Positions 1-10,996 of a stretch of DNA of 64,000 nt are shown here, piece after piece. Source of the stretch: Dipteris shenzhenensis (lineage: Eukaryota; Polypodiophyta; Polypodiopsida; Gleicheniales); NCBI GenBank assembly GCA_047967505.1, contig CM106538.1, one strand, 5' to 3'. Under the pieces are notes generated by a model. The model did no database searches. It saw only the letters and a list, made by a program, of their open reading frames with translations, and was not told where the DNA came from. The translations under genes and the position numbers were made by a program. Each line of letters opens with the position of its first letter. The first letter of the stretch is position 1.

Positions 1-1486
1 TCTTTTGACTACCCAAAAAAAAAGAGAGACCCTCATCTAAATAATTTCATATGCTTTTAATAAAGGTGGTGTCATACGAGCTAAACGACAAAACAATGCA
101 CTACCTCTCACGTAAGGCCAAAAACTTAATCCACACAAAGTGACAAAGTCGTTTAGGATCCTCACAAAGAGGCAAAAAACCTAAACCTTAAAATCATTAG
201 AATGGCCAAAACTACCACTAATCCTAACACTAAACACCCATTAACATGGTCAAGTTGACCAAATGAACTACATGCTAAACTAAGCCAAATTAACATTCTC
301 TACTCAGCACCATCCCTTAGGAGCCTTGCAAAGACAAAAACAAGGCATCACATGATGTGCTCGTTGGACAGCGCTGCCTTTTTAACTTTTATGCCAATAT
401 GATGTTAAAATCCCCCAATCTGAGATCTTGACTAAGCTAATTACTGGTTGGAAATAGTCTTTTAAAGGTGTTCATTGGGAAGGACGTTCTATGTTGCAAG
501 GTGATGCCTGCCTTTGCAAGTCATGATGGCCTTCAGAGGAATGTTTAAGCCTCTTGTGGTGGTAGGTAGAAAATTTCTTCATTTTATATATATACATATA
601 CAATAGATACATACGTACATATGTACATACGTACATACATACATATATATATGTATATAAGGGGGGGGGGAGAGAGAGAGAGAGAGAGAGAGTTAATGGA
701 AGGGATGAGCATCCAAAATTGATTTGTAGGTTTGAAAAGTGATTGGGAGGACACTTTTTTGAAAAGGTGTTAATAGAGTGTTGCCTCATACGCTAACAAA
801 CTAGGGCAATTGCTACTTCTACTCTTCTTTAAATTAAAGGCCATAGTGGTTTTGCCACCTTGTTTCTCCCACAAAACAAGGACCTCTCAAGACCATTGAC
901 CTTAAGAGCTCAATACACGAATGTCGTAAGATGTGAAGACCTTGGGACTTATAATACTAGACATATGAAGACTAATTCAATTGGTTGAGAAGTTGCCACT
1001 AAGTTTGTTAGGAAGTCTTTTTTTCTTAATTTAGAGGGCATTCCCGTGTGAAGTGAGAACTTGTTGCATGGACATAAACACATTTCGTTTGGTAGAGCTT
1101 TGGCAAGGTCGATTGGGTGAGAGATTTGCGCTCCTATTTACACGCTTATTCTCATGGATTTCTCTGATGTCAGTGGCCCGTGGGAGGTCCTGGAAATATG
1201 GCATTTTCTACGAATACTGGCAATTTTAGATCACCGAAACATGCAAACCGTGTTTTTGGGAACGCACTTGAAATTTATCTGTTGTTGCGATAGAAACAAA
1301 AGTTTGTTAGGAAGTTCATATTTTAAAGTGGGAGTCTAGAGGGTTGAGTGAGTCCAATTCCTTTTGAGGGCATGTGCCATCGATGAGAAGAAATGAACAA
1401 GTCAAAAGCCGATGTAGGGCGGATGACCCTTCAACGATAATAATGGAAATAGAGTCCAAAACTCTCACGGTTGTAAGTGCCATAAA
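1..1486. other. Upstream flank of the CYP73A gene, no gene seen
   Basis: AT-rich sequence in which I recognise no coding region. Short open frames on both strands show no family motif. It holds the simple-sequence tract annotated separately near 580-692 and presumably the distal promoter of the cinnamate hydroxylase gene. I saw no convincing AC-type (ACCTACC/ACCAACC) lignin-pathway element. Confidence 0.5.
581..692. repeat. TA/TACA-rich microsatellite followed by G10 and (GA)n
   Basis: Mostly alternating TATA/TACGTACA sequence runs into ten consecutive G and then an uninterrupted GA repeat up to about 692. The minus-strand open frame across it is a low-complexity artefact. Confidence 0.85.
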
Positions 1487-1494
1487 TATAAATA
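1487..1494 (+). promoter_or_regulatory. TATA box of the CYP73A gene
   Basis: TATAAATA lies 119 bases upstream of the ATG at 1606, which would place transcription start near 1515-1525 and give a C/T-rich leader of about 85 bases. The assignment rests on position and sequence only. Confidence 0.6.
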
Positions 1495-1605
1495 CCCCAT
1501 AGATTCTTTCCCTCACTCACCACCCTCTCTTCGTCCCTTGGTAAGTACTTACCACTTTTATCAAGCACCTTGCATTCGATACACACCATCTCTGCTGCCC
1601 CCTCC

Positions 1606-3326
1606 ATGGATTTCCTCCCCGCCCTCTCCCTCGAATCTTCCCTCCTCTCCCTCCTCGCCATCCTTGCCCTTTCCCTCCTCGCCTCCAAACTCTCTTCCCG
1701 TAAGCTTAAGCTCCCCCCCGGCCCCCTTTCCCTCCCCATCTTTGGCAATTGGCTCCAGGTCGGCGACGACCTCAACCACCGTAACCTCGCTGAACTCTCC
1801 CAGAAGTATGGTGACCTCTTCCTCCTCCGCATGGGCCAGCGCAACCTCGTCGTTGTCTCCTCTCCTGAACTCGCCAAGGAGGTCCTCCACACCCAGGGCG
1901 TCGAGTTCGGATCTCGCACCCGGAATGTCGTCTTTGATATCTTCACCGGCAAGGGGCAGGACATGGTCTTTACCGTTTATGGTGATCACTGGAGGCGCAT
2001 GAGGAGAATCATGACCGTCCCCTTCTTCACCAACAAGGTGGTGCAACAATATAGAGTTGGCTGGGAAGCAGAGATCGACAAAGTCATCGAGGATGTGAAA
2101 GCCAACAAGGACTCGGCTTCCACGGGAATCGTCCTTCGGCACAGGCTGCAATTGCTCATGTACAACAACATGTACCGGATGCTCTTTGACAGGAGATTCG
2201 AGAGCGTAAACGACCCTCTTTTCCTCAAGCTCAGGGCTCTCAACAACGAGCGCAGTCGTCTGGCACAGAGTTTCGAGTACAACTATGGTGACTTTATCCC
2301 GGTCCTCAGGCCATTTCTGAAGAATTACCTTAAGCGTTGTCAAGAAGTCAAGGACAAACGATTGCAACTCTTCAAGGACGCCTTCCTAGACGAGCACAAG
2401 TAAGAAACATATCGTGTTTGACTGCATACTTGCACCGCTTCTTAATACTAAAGAAGCTATCGTCTGTCCAAAGAGCTAACCTGATTTGGGTCTGTCACAG
2501 AAAGCTGCTCAACCACAAGAGGAGCAAGAATAATGAAGAAAAGTGCGCTATCGACCACATCCTGGAAGCAGAGGCAAAAGGAGAGATCAACGAAGATAAC
2601 GTCCTATACATCATCGAAAACATCAACGTGGCTGGTATTTGCTTCCCTCTAAGCCAAATTGATTTTTGTCTGAAGAATGATTCGTTCTGGATGGAACATG
2701 TGCTGATCCTGTGGTTTTGGTATTCTACAGCCATCGAGACCACGCTCTGGTCTATCGAGTGGGGTATCGCGGAGCTAGTCAACAATCCTGACGTACAACA
2801 GAAACTGAGGCAAGAGCTGGACACAGTCCTTGGTCGTGGAGTGCTAGTGACAGAACCAGAGACCACCAAGTTGCCTTATCTACAGGCTGTTGTCAAGGAA
2901 ACAATGCGTTACCACATGGCCATTCCATTGTTGGTGCCTCACATGAACCTTAACCAGGCTAAGCTTGCTGGGTATGATATTCCTGCAGAGAGCAAGATTT
3001 TGGTGAATGCCTGGTGGCTTGCTAACAACCCCAAGCTGTGGAAGGATCCGGATGTGTTCAGGCCAGAGAGGTTTTTGGACGAGGATAAGAATATTGAGGC
3101 TAATGGTAACGATTTCAGGTTTGTGCCTTTTGGAGTGGGGAGGAGGAGCTGCCCAGGCATAATTCTGGCCATGCCAATTCTCTCTCTCGTGCTGGGCAGG
3201 ATGGTGCAGACATTCGAGCTGTTGCCACCTCCTGGAAAAGACAAAGTGGATGTTGCAGAGAAGGGTGGGCAATTCAGTCTCCATATCAAGAACCATTCCC
3301 TAATTGTGATGAAGCCTCTCGAGTGA
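1606..3326 (+). CDS. CYP73A: trans-cinnamate 4-hydroxylase (cytochrome P450 CYP73A)
   Basis: Second enzyme of the phenylpropanoid pathway: an ER-anchored P450 that 4-hydroxylates trans-cinnamate to p-coumarate using NADPH-P450 reductase. Three exons, 1606-2399, 2501-2634 and 2731-3326, are joined by GT-AG introns of 101 (phase 2) and 96 bases (phase 1), giving 507 residues against about 505 for the family. Both intron positions (after DEHK and inside NINVA/AIETT) fit those known for plant C4H genes. Visible features: hydrophobic N-terminal anchor (about 3-27), PPGP hinge (37-40), I-helix AAIETT (309-314), ExxR (E366-R369), FRPERF (419-424) and heme motif [10 protein letters not shown] with Cys450. 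The ATG at 1606 is chosen because it gives the normal N-terminus. Odd point: the usual LRLR before [12 protein letters not shown] reads MRYH here. Exon 1 begins with almost only C-ending codons, and this bias fades in exon 3. The gene appears intact. Confidence 0.96.
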
Positions 3327-4093
3327 GTACTTAACTGCGAGCCTTAAATAACATGTGGGTTTTTGCTAAATTATTACAAAGCTCTGGTGAAGATGAAATC
3401 TGGGCACCACTCCGGTACTGACTAGTGCCTGATTGTAATAATGGATAAAAAAGGTTCCCTCCAAGGTGCCCCGTGCCTCTGAGTGCCCAATGTATCCTTT
3501 CCTACTTAAATTTGCATTTTGTCCTCTCGATATAGTACTTATGTCTGATGGGGAAGATCCCAAACTGGCCCAGGGCCTTTGAACCAACAAAAAACGACAT
3601 TAATGCCGTCAAGTTTCTTCTCTGAGTGTATAATGTATTGAAAATTAGATAGTTGTGGGGGTTACATACAATGCAAGATAGTAATGTTAATAATGTCACT
3701 TATTTGTGATGTTAAGGTTTGGTGTTTTGTTGAGTACGGTGATCTACAGACATTTGCAAAATAGTGCATCTATGTGTCCGGACTCCTGAAAGAAAAACAA
3801 ACATAGGGGCGAGGCTGATTAGAGAAACGGAGAAAACTCGTGAAACTTCTGCAGTAGGCAATTTTTGCCGATATACAAAAAGTAGGAAACCTGATTTCCA
3901 GTTGTAAAAATTCTGCCCAAGGCAGCAGATTTTTAAAAAAGTTCTGACGGCAGTGCCTTTAAATGTGGAGAGTACACACCTCTTGTCTTTCCATTTTGCA
4001 ACCTAAGGTATCTCGCAGCATTCCTTTGCCTTTATTATTACTGTTTCCTTTAAAAAAGAGTCATTGCCAAAATGTTCAATATTTTAGATAATA
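3327..4093 (+). other. 3' flank of CYP73A
   Basis: Contains the 3' untranslated region; an AATAAT near 3436 could serve in polyadenylation. No further coding signal is seen. Confidence 0.4.
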
Positions 4094-4203
4094 CGTGAAA
4101 CTTTCTATAGTATATACCCAGCATATACATCTATGCATTTATATTGCTCGTGAAACTTTTTATAGTATATACCCAGCATATACATCTATGCATTTATATT
4201 GCT
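4094..4203. repeat. Two tandem copies of a 55-base unit
   Basis: Units 4094-4148 and 4149-4203 differ at about two positions (CTTTCTATAG versus CTTTTTATAG, and the last few bases), so the duplication looks recent. The short plus-strand open frame across it is a by-product of the repeat. Confidence 0.9.
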
Positions 4204-4925
4204 TGCATTACTTGATCCGTACAGCTTCGCATTGCCCATGCAATAAGGTTGCCAAAAATCAACATTTTTTTGGTGATGCCTAAACTCAAGACCACCTTGA
4301 CATGCAAGAATTTCCATTGGTCCCTATCATAGGCAATCTTTGACATCAAGTTTGCTATAACTGCATCGACACCAACAAAGTTGCTATTATACACAAATTA
4401 TGATGCTAACCTTGACCAAGTTTGGAAGTTTGAATTTAACTCTTAACCTTAACAATGAATTAAAGGGCCTTCAATCTCTAAGCCAAGTCTTTTTTGGATT
4501 TTAGGAATAATGTTAATGAATCTCTTGGTCTAAAAGGGCAAGTCGCCCCTTGCTAGGCACCATTGGTTGTAGCCAATCTATCCTCCTTAATTTAATCCCA
4601 AAAGTAAAAGCTTCAAGAGGGAGCCATCGTTCTTCTTGATGTTTAGAGTGGCATCAAAATTCATCAAGATTTGGGCATCCCATTGACACTTGTCTTACAA
4701 CTAACACCTTAGCGACTACACATAGCTCAAAAGGAATGAATCGCGATTCACAGCTTGATCCATGTTTTTGTTTACAAAGTGGGAGGAGTTAATTGCTAGC
4801 CATCTACTATCGAACAAATCCTAGTAACCCTAGGCTCCCCTTCTCAAACTTAGTAAATTCTTCATTGGTCCCCTGTAGCAATTAGAACCTAATGGCATCT
4901 TTTAGGATGTCCTTCGGTCCTCACA
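4204..4925. other. No recognisable gene
   Basis: AT-rich sequence between the 55-base duplication and the copia fragment. A 66-residue minus-strand open frame at 4194-4394 matches nothing I recognise. Confidence 0.4.
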
Positions 4926-5820
4926 TCACATTTTGCTTTTTATGTGACAACTTGTTGGTTTCCTTAGCTGAGAAATATCTGGTTTCCTACCTGTATACAT
5001 CTCCTCTAGCGTCATGCCATGTATTGCTACAATGGGAGTCCTGTTCATTATGTAAACTACTGTAGCAACTGCTTCAGCCCAATAATAATCTGGTAGGTCT
5101 TTTTCATTTAGCATGGCCCGAGATACCTCTCCAATATGCCTGTTTTTCCTTTCTGCAAGTCCATTTTGCTGTGGAGTATGACTGCATGAATATTGCTGCT
5201 TTATGCCATGCTCTTGTAAGAACCTTGCAAACTCATTTGAGAGGTACTCTCCCCCTCCATCTGACCTTAGGCATTTTATTTGCAGGCCTGTTTCTTTTTC
5301 AACCATAGCTTTGAAAGCTTTGAAATGCCCAAACACTTCACTTTTCTTTTTCATAAAATACACCCAAACTTTTCTGTTGTAGTCATCAATCAAAGTGACA
5401 AAATAATGACAGCCTCCAATAAATGTAGCTTTAGTAGTCCACACATCAGAGTGGACTAATTCCAATGGCTTCTTACTCTCTTGAACATGTCTAGGAAATG
5501 GTTTCCTTGCCTGTTTTCCAAATTGATAGGCTTCACATACCTTATGCATTTCTGCAACCTTGAATTGACCAAACATCACGAATATACTTGACTTTGCCAT
5601 TATCAAGCTTAATGGGAATATGTCCCACTCCTGTAATGTCTTGAGAAGCATCATTGGCACAAGTAACCTGCTGCCCATACACAAGTTTGATGCTCTCAAA
5701 CCACTCCTTATGAGGAGTCATATGATGTGAAGCACCGCTATCCAAATACCAATTCTCATTCACATTAAGTGAATAGGGATCATCATTATTGTTATGAGCA
5801 ATAGCATGATCACAATCACA
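4926..5820 (-). pseudogene. Truncated Ty1-copia polyprotein: protease and integrase fragment
   Basis: On the minus strand a copia aspartic protease start is readable (WYLDSGASHHMTPHKEWF, about 5755-5700), preceded by gag-like Asn/Asp-rich residues. After a shift of frame comes the integrase: an HSDVW box, LIDDYNRKVWVYFMKKKSE, CLRSDGGGEYLSNEF and TPQQNGLAERKNRHIGE, i.e. the D-D-E core. The join YIRDVWSIQ to the integrase region shows a deletion removing the end of the protease and the zinc-binding HHCC part. Reverse transcriptase and RNase H are absent and no LTRs are seen. It is a dead fragment of a different copia family from the element at 17-23 kb. Confidence 0.88.
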
Positions 5821-6600
5821 ATCCCCCCTAGAAGTTATCTCAGAGAGTGTGTCTATGTTATGTTGATATATTTGATAACATTACATACTCCTTATACCAT
5901 TCATTTGGGACCTACAAGTGTTCTTCCTTGTATTCATGACATTTTGGTGCCATCATTAAGCTTTTTTGACCAGTAAAGAAGATATTAATGTTAAGTAGCT
6001 TGTCACCAATAAAGTAGTCTTATTTTCTTGAGCAACAAAAGAGTAATAAAGCGATTGGTCAAGAGTAATAGTATGAGTATCGACTTGTGTCTATTGAGAT
6101 TTTTACCAGCCGTTGCACTTAGAGCTCAGTGTTTGAAGTAGTGTGTTACGCGAGATTGGTCTCCATTGCACTAGTACCTCCAAGGAGCTCATTGTGCTCT
6201 TCAACAGTGTCAAGAAGATCCAAGTAGAATCTCTTTCCAACAATTATAATGTTCAAGTGTGCATACTCTAACAAGATCTTGCTTTTGAACAAACTATGTA
6301 CTTGCAATCGTTTTTGTCAACGGCTATTTCGTCTCACACAATGCCTTCCAACTGTTTCCAATCAACCCCTTCTTAGTATGGACTACACTACCAGGAACAA
6401 TATTAGTGTGCTTGATGGATAAGTATTCACGCTCACTATCTGAATTTCTCAATACTATGAAGTTTTGACACAAACTAGATTAACTTTTTTATAATGCTAG
6501 ACCTTTGTTTGAGGAAGTCACATCGGAAACGATTAACGGCACCAAGAGGTGACTAGAAGACAACTTTAACAGTGTCTGGTGCAGTTAAGGGAGATACAAT
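5821..6600. other. No recognisable gene
   Basis: AT-rich sequence next to the copia fragment. It may hold more decayed retroelement, but no domain motif is readable in any frame. Confidence 0.3.
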
Positions 6601-9480
6601 TGACAAGTTTATCCGCCTTTTTCAGCTATTCTCTAAAGACAAACCACAACTTAGGCAAGTTTATGAAATAAATGCACGTGACGTGTGTGTGTGGGTGGGT
6701 GGGGGGGTGGGGCGGGGGGGTCCAACAACGTGAGCCAATCTGAATGATACAGGAATCAAGAAGGAGGTAGTTGTAAGTGAGAAAGGTATCAAAGCGATAG
6801 AGTGTTTTAACATTTTCTCTTTTAGTGAGGTAGAGGCAGTTGTTCTTAAGGAAGAAGCCCTTGAAACCTACTTTAGTAGCAAGTTTGCAAAAGCAAGAGA
6901 GCAATTCCATGAGACGGAAGGTGCCGTGGTGGGGGATAGCCTCATAGCAGTTTGCTCTGTCGGTGGAATAAAGGGAGTGGATCTATTGAGGTAGGTTGAC
7001 AAGGATTGTAAATTTGAATCGATGCCCCACCTCATATAGTGTTCATGTTGAGGAAGGTTTTCTAGGTGGCACGGAGTTTATATCCCTAAATGGAGATAAC
7101 ATTTTTTAGTTCTTTGAGTCTTGAAGCAAAGAGGTCAATTGGAATTGGAGAGGAGAAGTTACACTTTTGAGCATTGGTAAGCCAATGAAAACTGTGTTTG
7201 TGTGCCTTATGAGTGCACATGAGATAGGGAAGATTGTTGGAACTATGAGCAAGATTAAGGGAATAAAGTGTGTTTGAAATGGATCTTAGTTTAACGAATG
7301 GGGGGTCAGTTAGTTTCAAAATTTTGAGTGATTTTATTCCCAAGGTGAGCTTTTTTATAAAATATTTGCAAAGGTTTGGGAAGATTTGTCGAACCCAATG
7401 ACAAACTCATGGTTTAAAAGCTAGTTTACTTCATCGAGAAGAGTTTTTTTTTCTAGAATGGATTTTTGGACTTTAAGGTCGGGGAAAAGTAAGAGAAGTC
7501 TTTTGCCAAAAAAGTTGGGAGAGTTGTGATTCGTATGAGGTATGATTCAAATTGAGAGTAAGACAAACATCTTGGAAAGCAAGAGTAAGTGATTGAAGTG
7601 CAGCCTTGAGGATCTAAGGGGGTGATAGGAATGTGATTAAGGCCGAAGTGTATGTGAGAAAGGAGAAAAGGATGATGAAAGAAATTAGGGTCAGAGGTGC
7701 AGACATGAAGTTGATCATCAAACACCTTGAGAAAAGGTTTAAATATCTAAAATGAGGTACAATGACAAGTGGAGGTAAAGGATTTGGCTAAGTAACATAA
7801 GTTTGGGCTTATAGGGCAAGGATCTAAGAGCTGGAGTGTACTTCCAACGGAAGGAGAAAGAGTCAAAAATGTGCATAGTGACAGAATCAATGCTAAAGTG
7901 TAAAAGAAGTGTATCTGTGAAAAAACATTTAAGGGGAATTTTGGTTTGAAAATTTTCTTGAATAGAGAACATTAAAGCACTTCAAACTTTTTCCCTTTGG
8001 AGCAGACTGAAAATGAAAAAAACCATTATTGAGCACTTTGGTGGTACATACCTCGAGCGTGTCTAAAGTGGTAATCTACAAAACCAAGAAATCGAATAGG
8101 ATCAATGTTTGTCCCAGTCGATGGAAAAGTGTGAGGTTTCATCATTCTCTTGTGCTTTTCTTTCAAGGAGCTGAGGTGGCTGAAGACTCAGGTTGAGAAT
8201 CTTTTACATGAGAGGTAAGAGAGGGATTACTGAGTGGGGTCGAAGGGACAGTTTCTGGAATTTGAGGGAATATTTTGGGGCAAAGCTATGTCTTCTTTTG
8301 GGTGGAGGGGGGTTAAGCTTAGAAGTAGAGGAAAGGGAGAGAATGCTGAGGGACAAAGAGGGTCTCGGGAGGTTCATAAAGGAGCAAGGGAGGGAGTACT
8401 CTTGAATAGAGGGGGAGAGGGATTTAGTTGTTTCAAGAAGCAAGATCCTGAAGTGGTAAAAGGTGACAAGGGAGAAAGTGACAGTAAAAGGTGACGAGAA
8501 AGTGACCTCTTTGGGCAACTATGGCATCCAGTTTACAAAAGAAAAAAAACTTGCTTGTAGGGAACCAATGGGGAAAAAATGTGAAGGTGCTTGAGCATGT
8601 ACCAGAGATGGCGTGATCAAGCTAGAGGATGGAAGACTTACAGGACATGTTTGTCTTTTTTATGAGGCAAGTACACTTTATGTAGGGCTTGGAGGCGTTC
8701 CAACAATTCTTGACATAATAATTGTCATCTTTGTTTGAAGAGCTAACATCATTATGATTGGCACCTTTTGAGCGAAATAATATTTCTTTAGTAAATGGAG
8801 TTGTCAATAGAATGTATTAAAAAATGGGTGTTGAAGAAGTAGTTTGAGTTAAGATGTTAACGGCCCTAATAGGCATCTTCCTTGCTTAAATCAACCTCCT
8901 TAGATGATAGGTTGCAAATGAAAGCAAGAGATTGTATGGAGAAAGGTGCTAGCACACAAGAAGTGAAATTTTTGAGTTATATGCTATCAATAGGTTTAGG
9001 AGGCTGTGAGAGAGACTGGGAGAGGGTTTCAAAGGAGGCTTTATCTTCAAGAGGGGATAGGAGATCAAGGTTGATGAAACTGTGAAAGTTACTGTTGGAA
9101 GGGGCTAGGCCAACAAGGATAGGGAGGGAAAAAGCACCCTTCATAATAAGGATGTCATTTGCAAGGTTGGGAATGATAGTGTGATACCCATTTAAAGTAT
9201 TGATATTATTGAGATCTATGGCAACAAGGTTGGAGACAACTCTTTGAAGTAGCAAGGGCACCATCACTTGTGCTATGAAAGAATTTAGGAGTTTAATGTA
9301 GTCGTTGAGAGAGAGACATTTGATAAGTAATGGAGAACTTTTAGCAAGAGCTTCAAGGTCATGAGTTCTAATAAAGTCAAAGAACTCAGGTTGCTGATAA
9401 CAAGAAAGTACTGCTTGGGAGGTAGGAGAGTGAGTCGAGAGCAGGCTATTGAGAGATTTAGATTGTAGTGTGACATCCCG
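6600..9480 (-). other. Unidentified stretch of minus-strand coding-like segments
   Basis: Several minus-strand open segments (6626-6910, 7086-7343, 7453-7725, 7739-7972, 8204-8518, 8977-9267, 9285-9476) follow one another, broken by stops and frame changes. The plus strand is strongly purine-rich, which by itself lowers the number of minus-strand stops. No family is recognised. It could be a decayed transposon open frame or simply a compositional effect. Confidence 0.2.
6692..6719 (+). other. G-quadruplex-prone G-rich tract
   Basis: Five runs of three to seven G separated by single T or C bases follow a GT repeat. This meets the canonical four-run, short-loop quadruplex pattern on the plus strand. 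Confidence 0.75.
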
Positions 9481-10783
9481 GGAATATTTCTTAAAGGATA
9501 AGAAAAGGATTAGAAAACATTTATTTATAAAGGAAAAAGTTAAGGAAAAATCTTATGAAAGGAGTCAAGAAGCCAAGAGGCCTTAATGACTTAATTGTAC
9601 TATGTGCAACAGTCCAAAGTTGCAAGGGAAAGGGCAAATGTGTGGAAGATTTGACAACACTTGCATAGAGAAATGACAAAAGAGTGAACACAATAGAATA
9701 AAAACAGAAACTGATTGCATTAAAGGAAAAGTTTGAACAAGTAGGTGAACCCTTACTAATATGAAAAAGTTAACAAGAGGTAGGCAATATTGTCAAAATG
9801 ATTTTGCATAAATTACAAAATTTTGAGCTTGGGTAAGTCCTAGCAAGCATCACTTTTATTGAAGAGGAGAGTCTACATAATTTCCACCATCTAATAAGAA
9901 AAACATGGTGAGAACTCACTTAAACCTTAGTTGGCAAGACATGTGTCATAAACACCCCTCCCTTGTTACATGGGTCACAATAAAAATTAACATGTAACCA
10001 CAAACCTACCAAGCTTGATTTAAACTTAAGAGTGTCTAGTAGATTGTAGTAAGCATAAGTGAATTTTTGACCTTTTGAGATTATAAAGGGTGAATTTGTA
10101 ACTTTGTAGAAGGAAAGCGTGAGTAAAACTCCATGAAGAAGGGTATATGATTTTGATAAGTGAGTGACTGAGGGTTACATATCATATGGAAGAAGGAGGG
10201 GAATTTTTTTAATGGAATATTTAAAATAAACATATTCACGAAATTGTATATTAAGACCATGAAGGGAGTGGATGGTGGAAAATTAATAATTAGAGTAATT
10301 AGAGCTAACAATTTACAAAAGGATAGAAGGAGAGATATTTGATTGAGATAAAGAAATATTAAACAAAGATCAATTGAGAGGGGAGGAGGAAATAGTGTTT
10401 AGTGAAAGAATCATTAGAGAAAGAGGGGGAAGGGGGAATAGTTATTGTAGATGCATTAGTGAGTAACATTAGTGAAATGGGGTTTTAGAAGGGGTCATAA
10501 AATAATATAACATAAGGTATATAGAGTAATATGACATAAAAAGAGGAAGCGTTAAAGAAGGGGTGGAGGGGGTTAGCTATTTTAGATAGATTAACAAGTA
10601 GAGTTGAAGAGAGGGGTAAAAAGAAAGAGTTTTAAGAGGAAAGTAATTAGATAAGAAGTGGAAGGGGGAATAGTTTTTGTAGGCCAGTGAGTAACATTAG
10701 TGAAGGGGGGTTTTTTGAAGGGGTCGTACCATATGAGGTATATAAAATGAAATAAAATAAGCACTAAAGGGGTCCATGAGGGG
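9481..10783. other. Purine-rich AT-rich DNA, no gene
   Basis: Long GA-rich plus-strand sequence with internal near-repeats: motifs such as GGGGGAATAGTT and GTGAGTAACATTAGTGAA recur near 10430-10485 and 10660-10705. No coding signal. Confidence 0.4.
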
Positions 10784-10784
10784 G

Positions 10785-10810
10785 GAGAGAGAGAGAGAGA
10801 GAGAGAGAGG
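10785..10810. repeat. (GA)n microsatellite
   Basis: Uninterrupted GA dinucleotide repeat. Confidence 0.9.
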
Positions 10811-10920
10811 CATACACCTTGGAAATAACACCATGAGGATCTACAACTAGACTGTTTGGTAGAAACTATTTTGACACATGTTACTAGTCCCCTTATTGAC
10901 CTTGTTCAGTATTTGTTTTA

Positions 10921-10996
10921 CACACACGCGCACACACACACACACATGCATGCATGCGCGCATGCACGAATGCACGCACGCATGCACACACACACT
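10921..10996. repeat. Alternating purine-pyrimidine tract (CA)n with GCATGC/CGCG
   Basis: About 75 bases of nearly perfect alternating pyrimidine/purine: CA repeats flanking GCATGC, CGCG and CACG blocks, with a single break at GAAT. Such tracts are prone to left-handed Z-DNA. Confidence 0.85.

Noticed and set aside
1561-2367. 268-residue minus-strand open frame
   Set aside because: Exactly antisense to C4H exon 1; produced by its strong C-ending codon bias.
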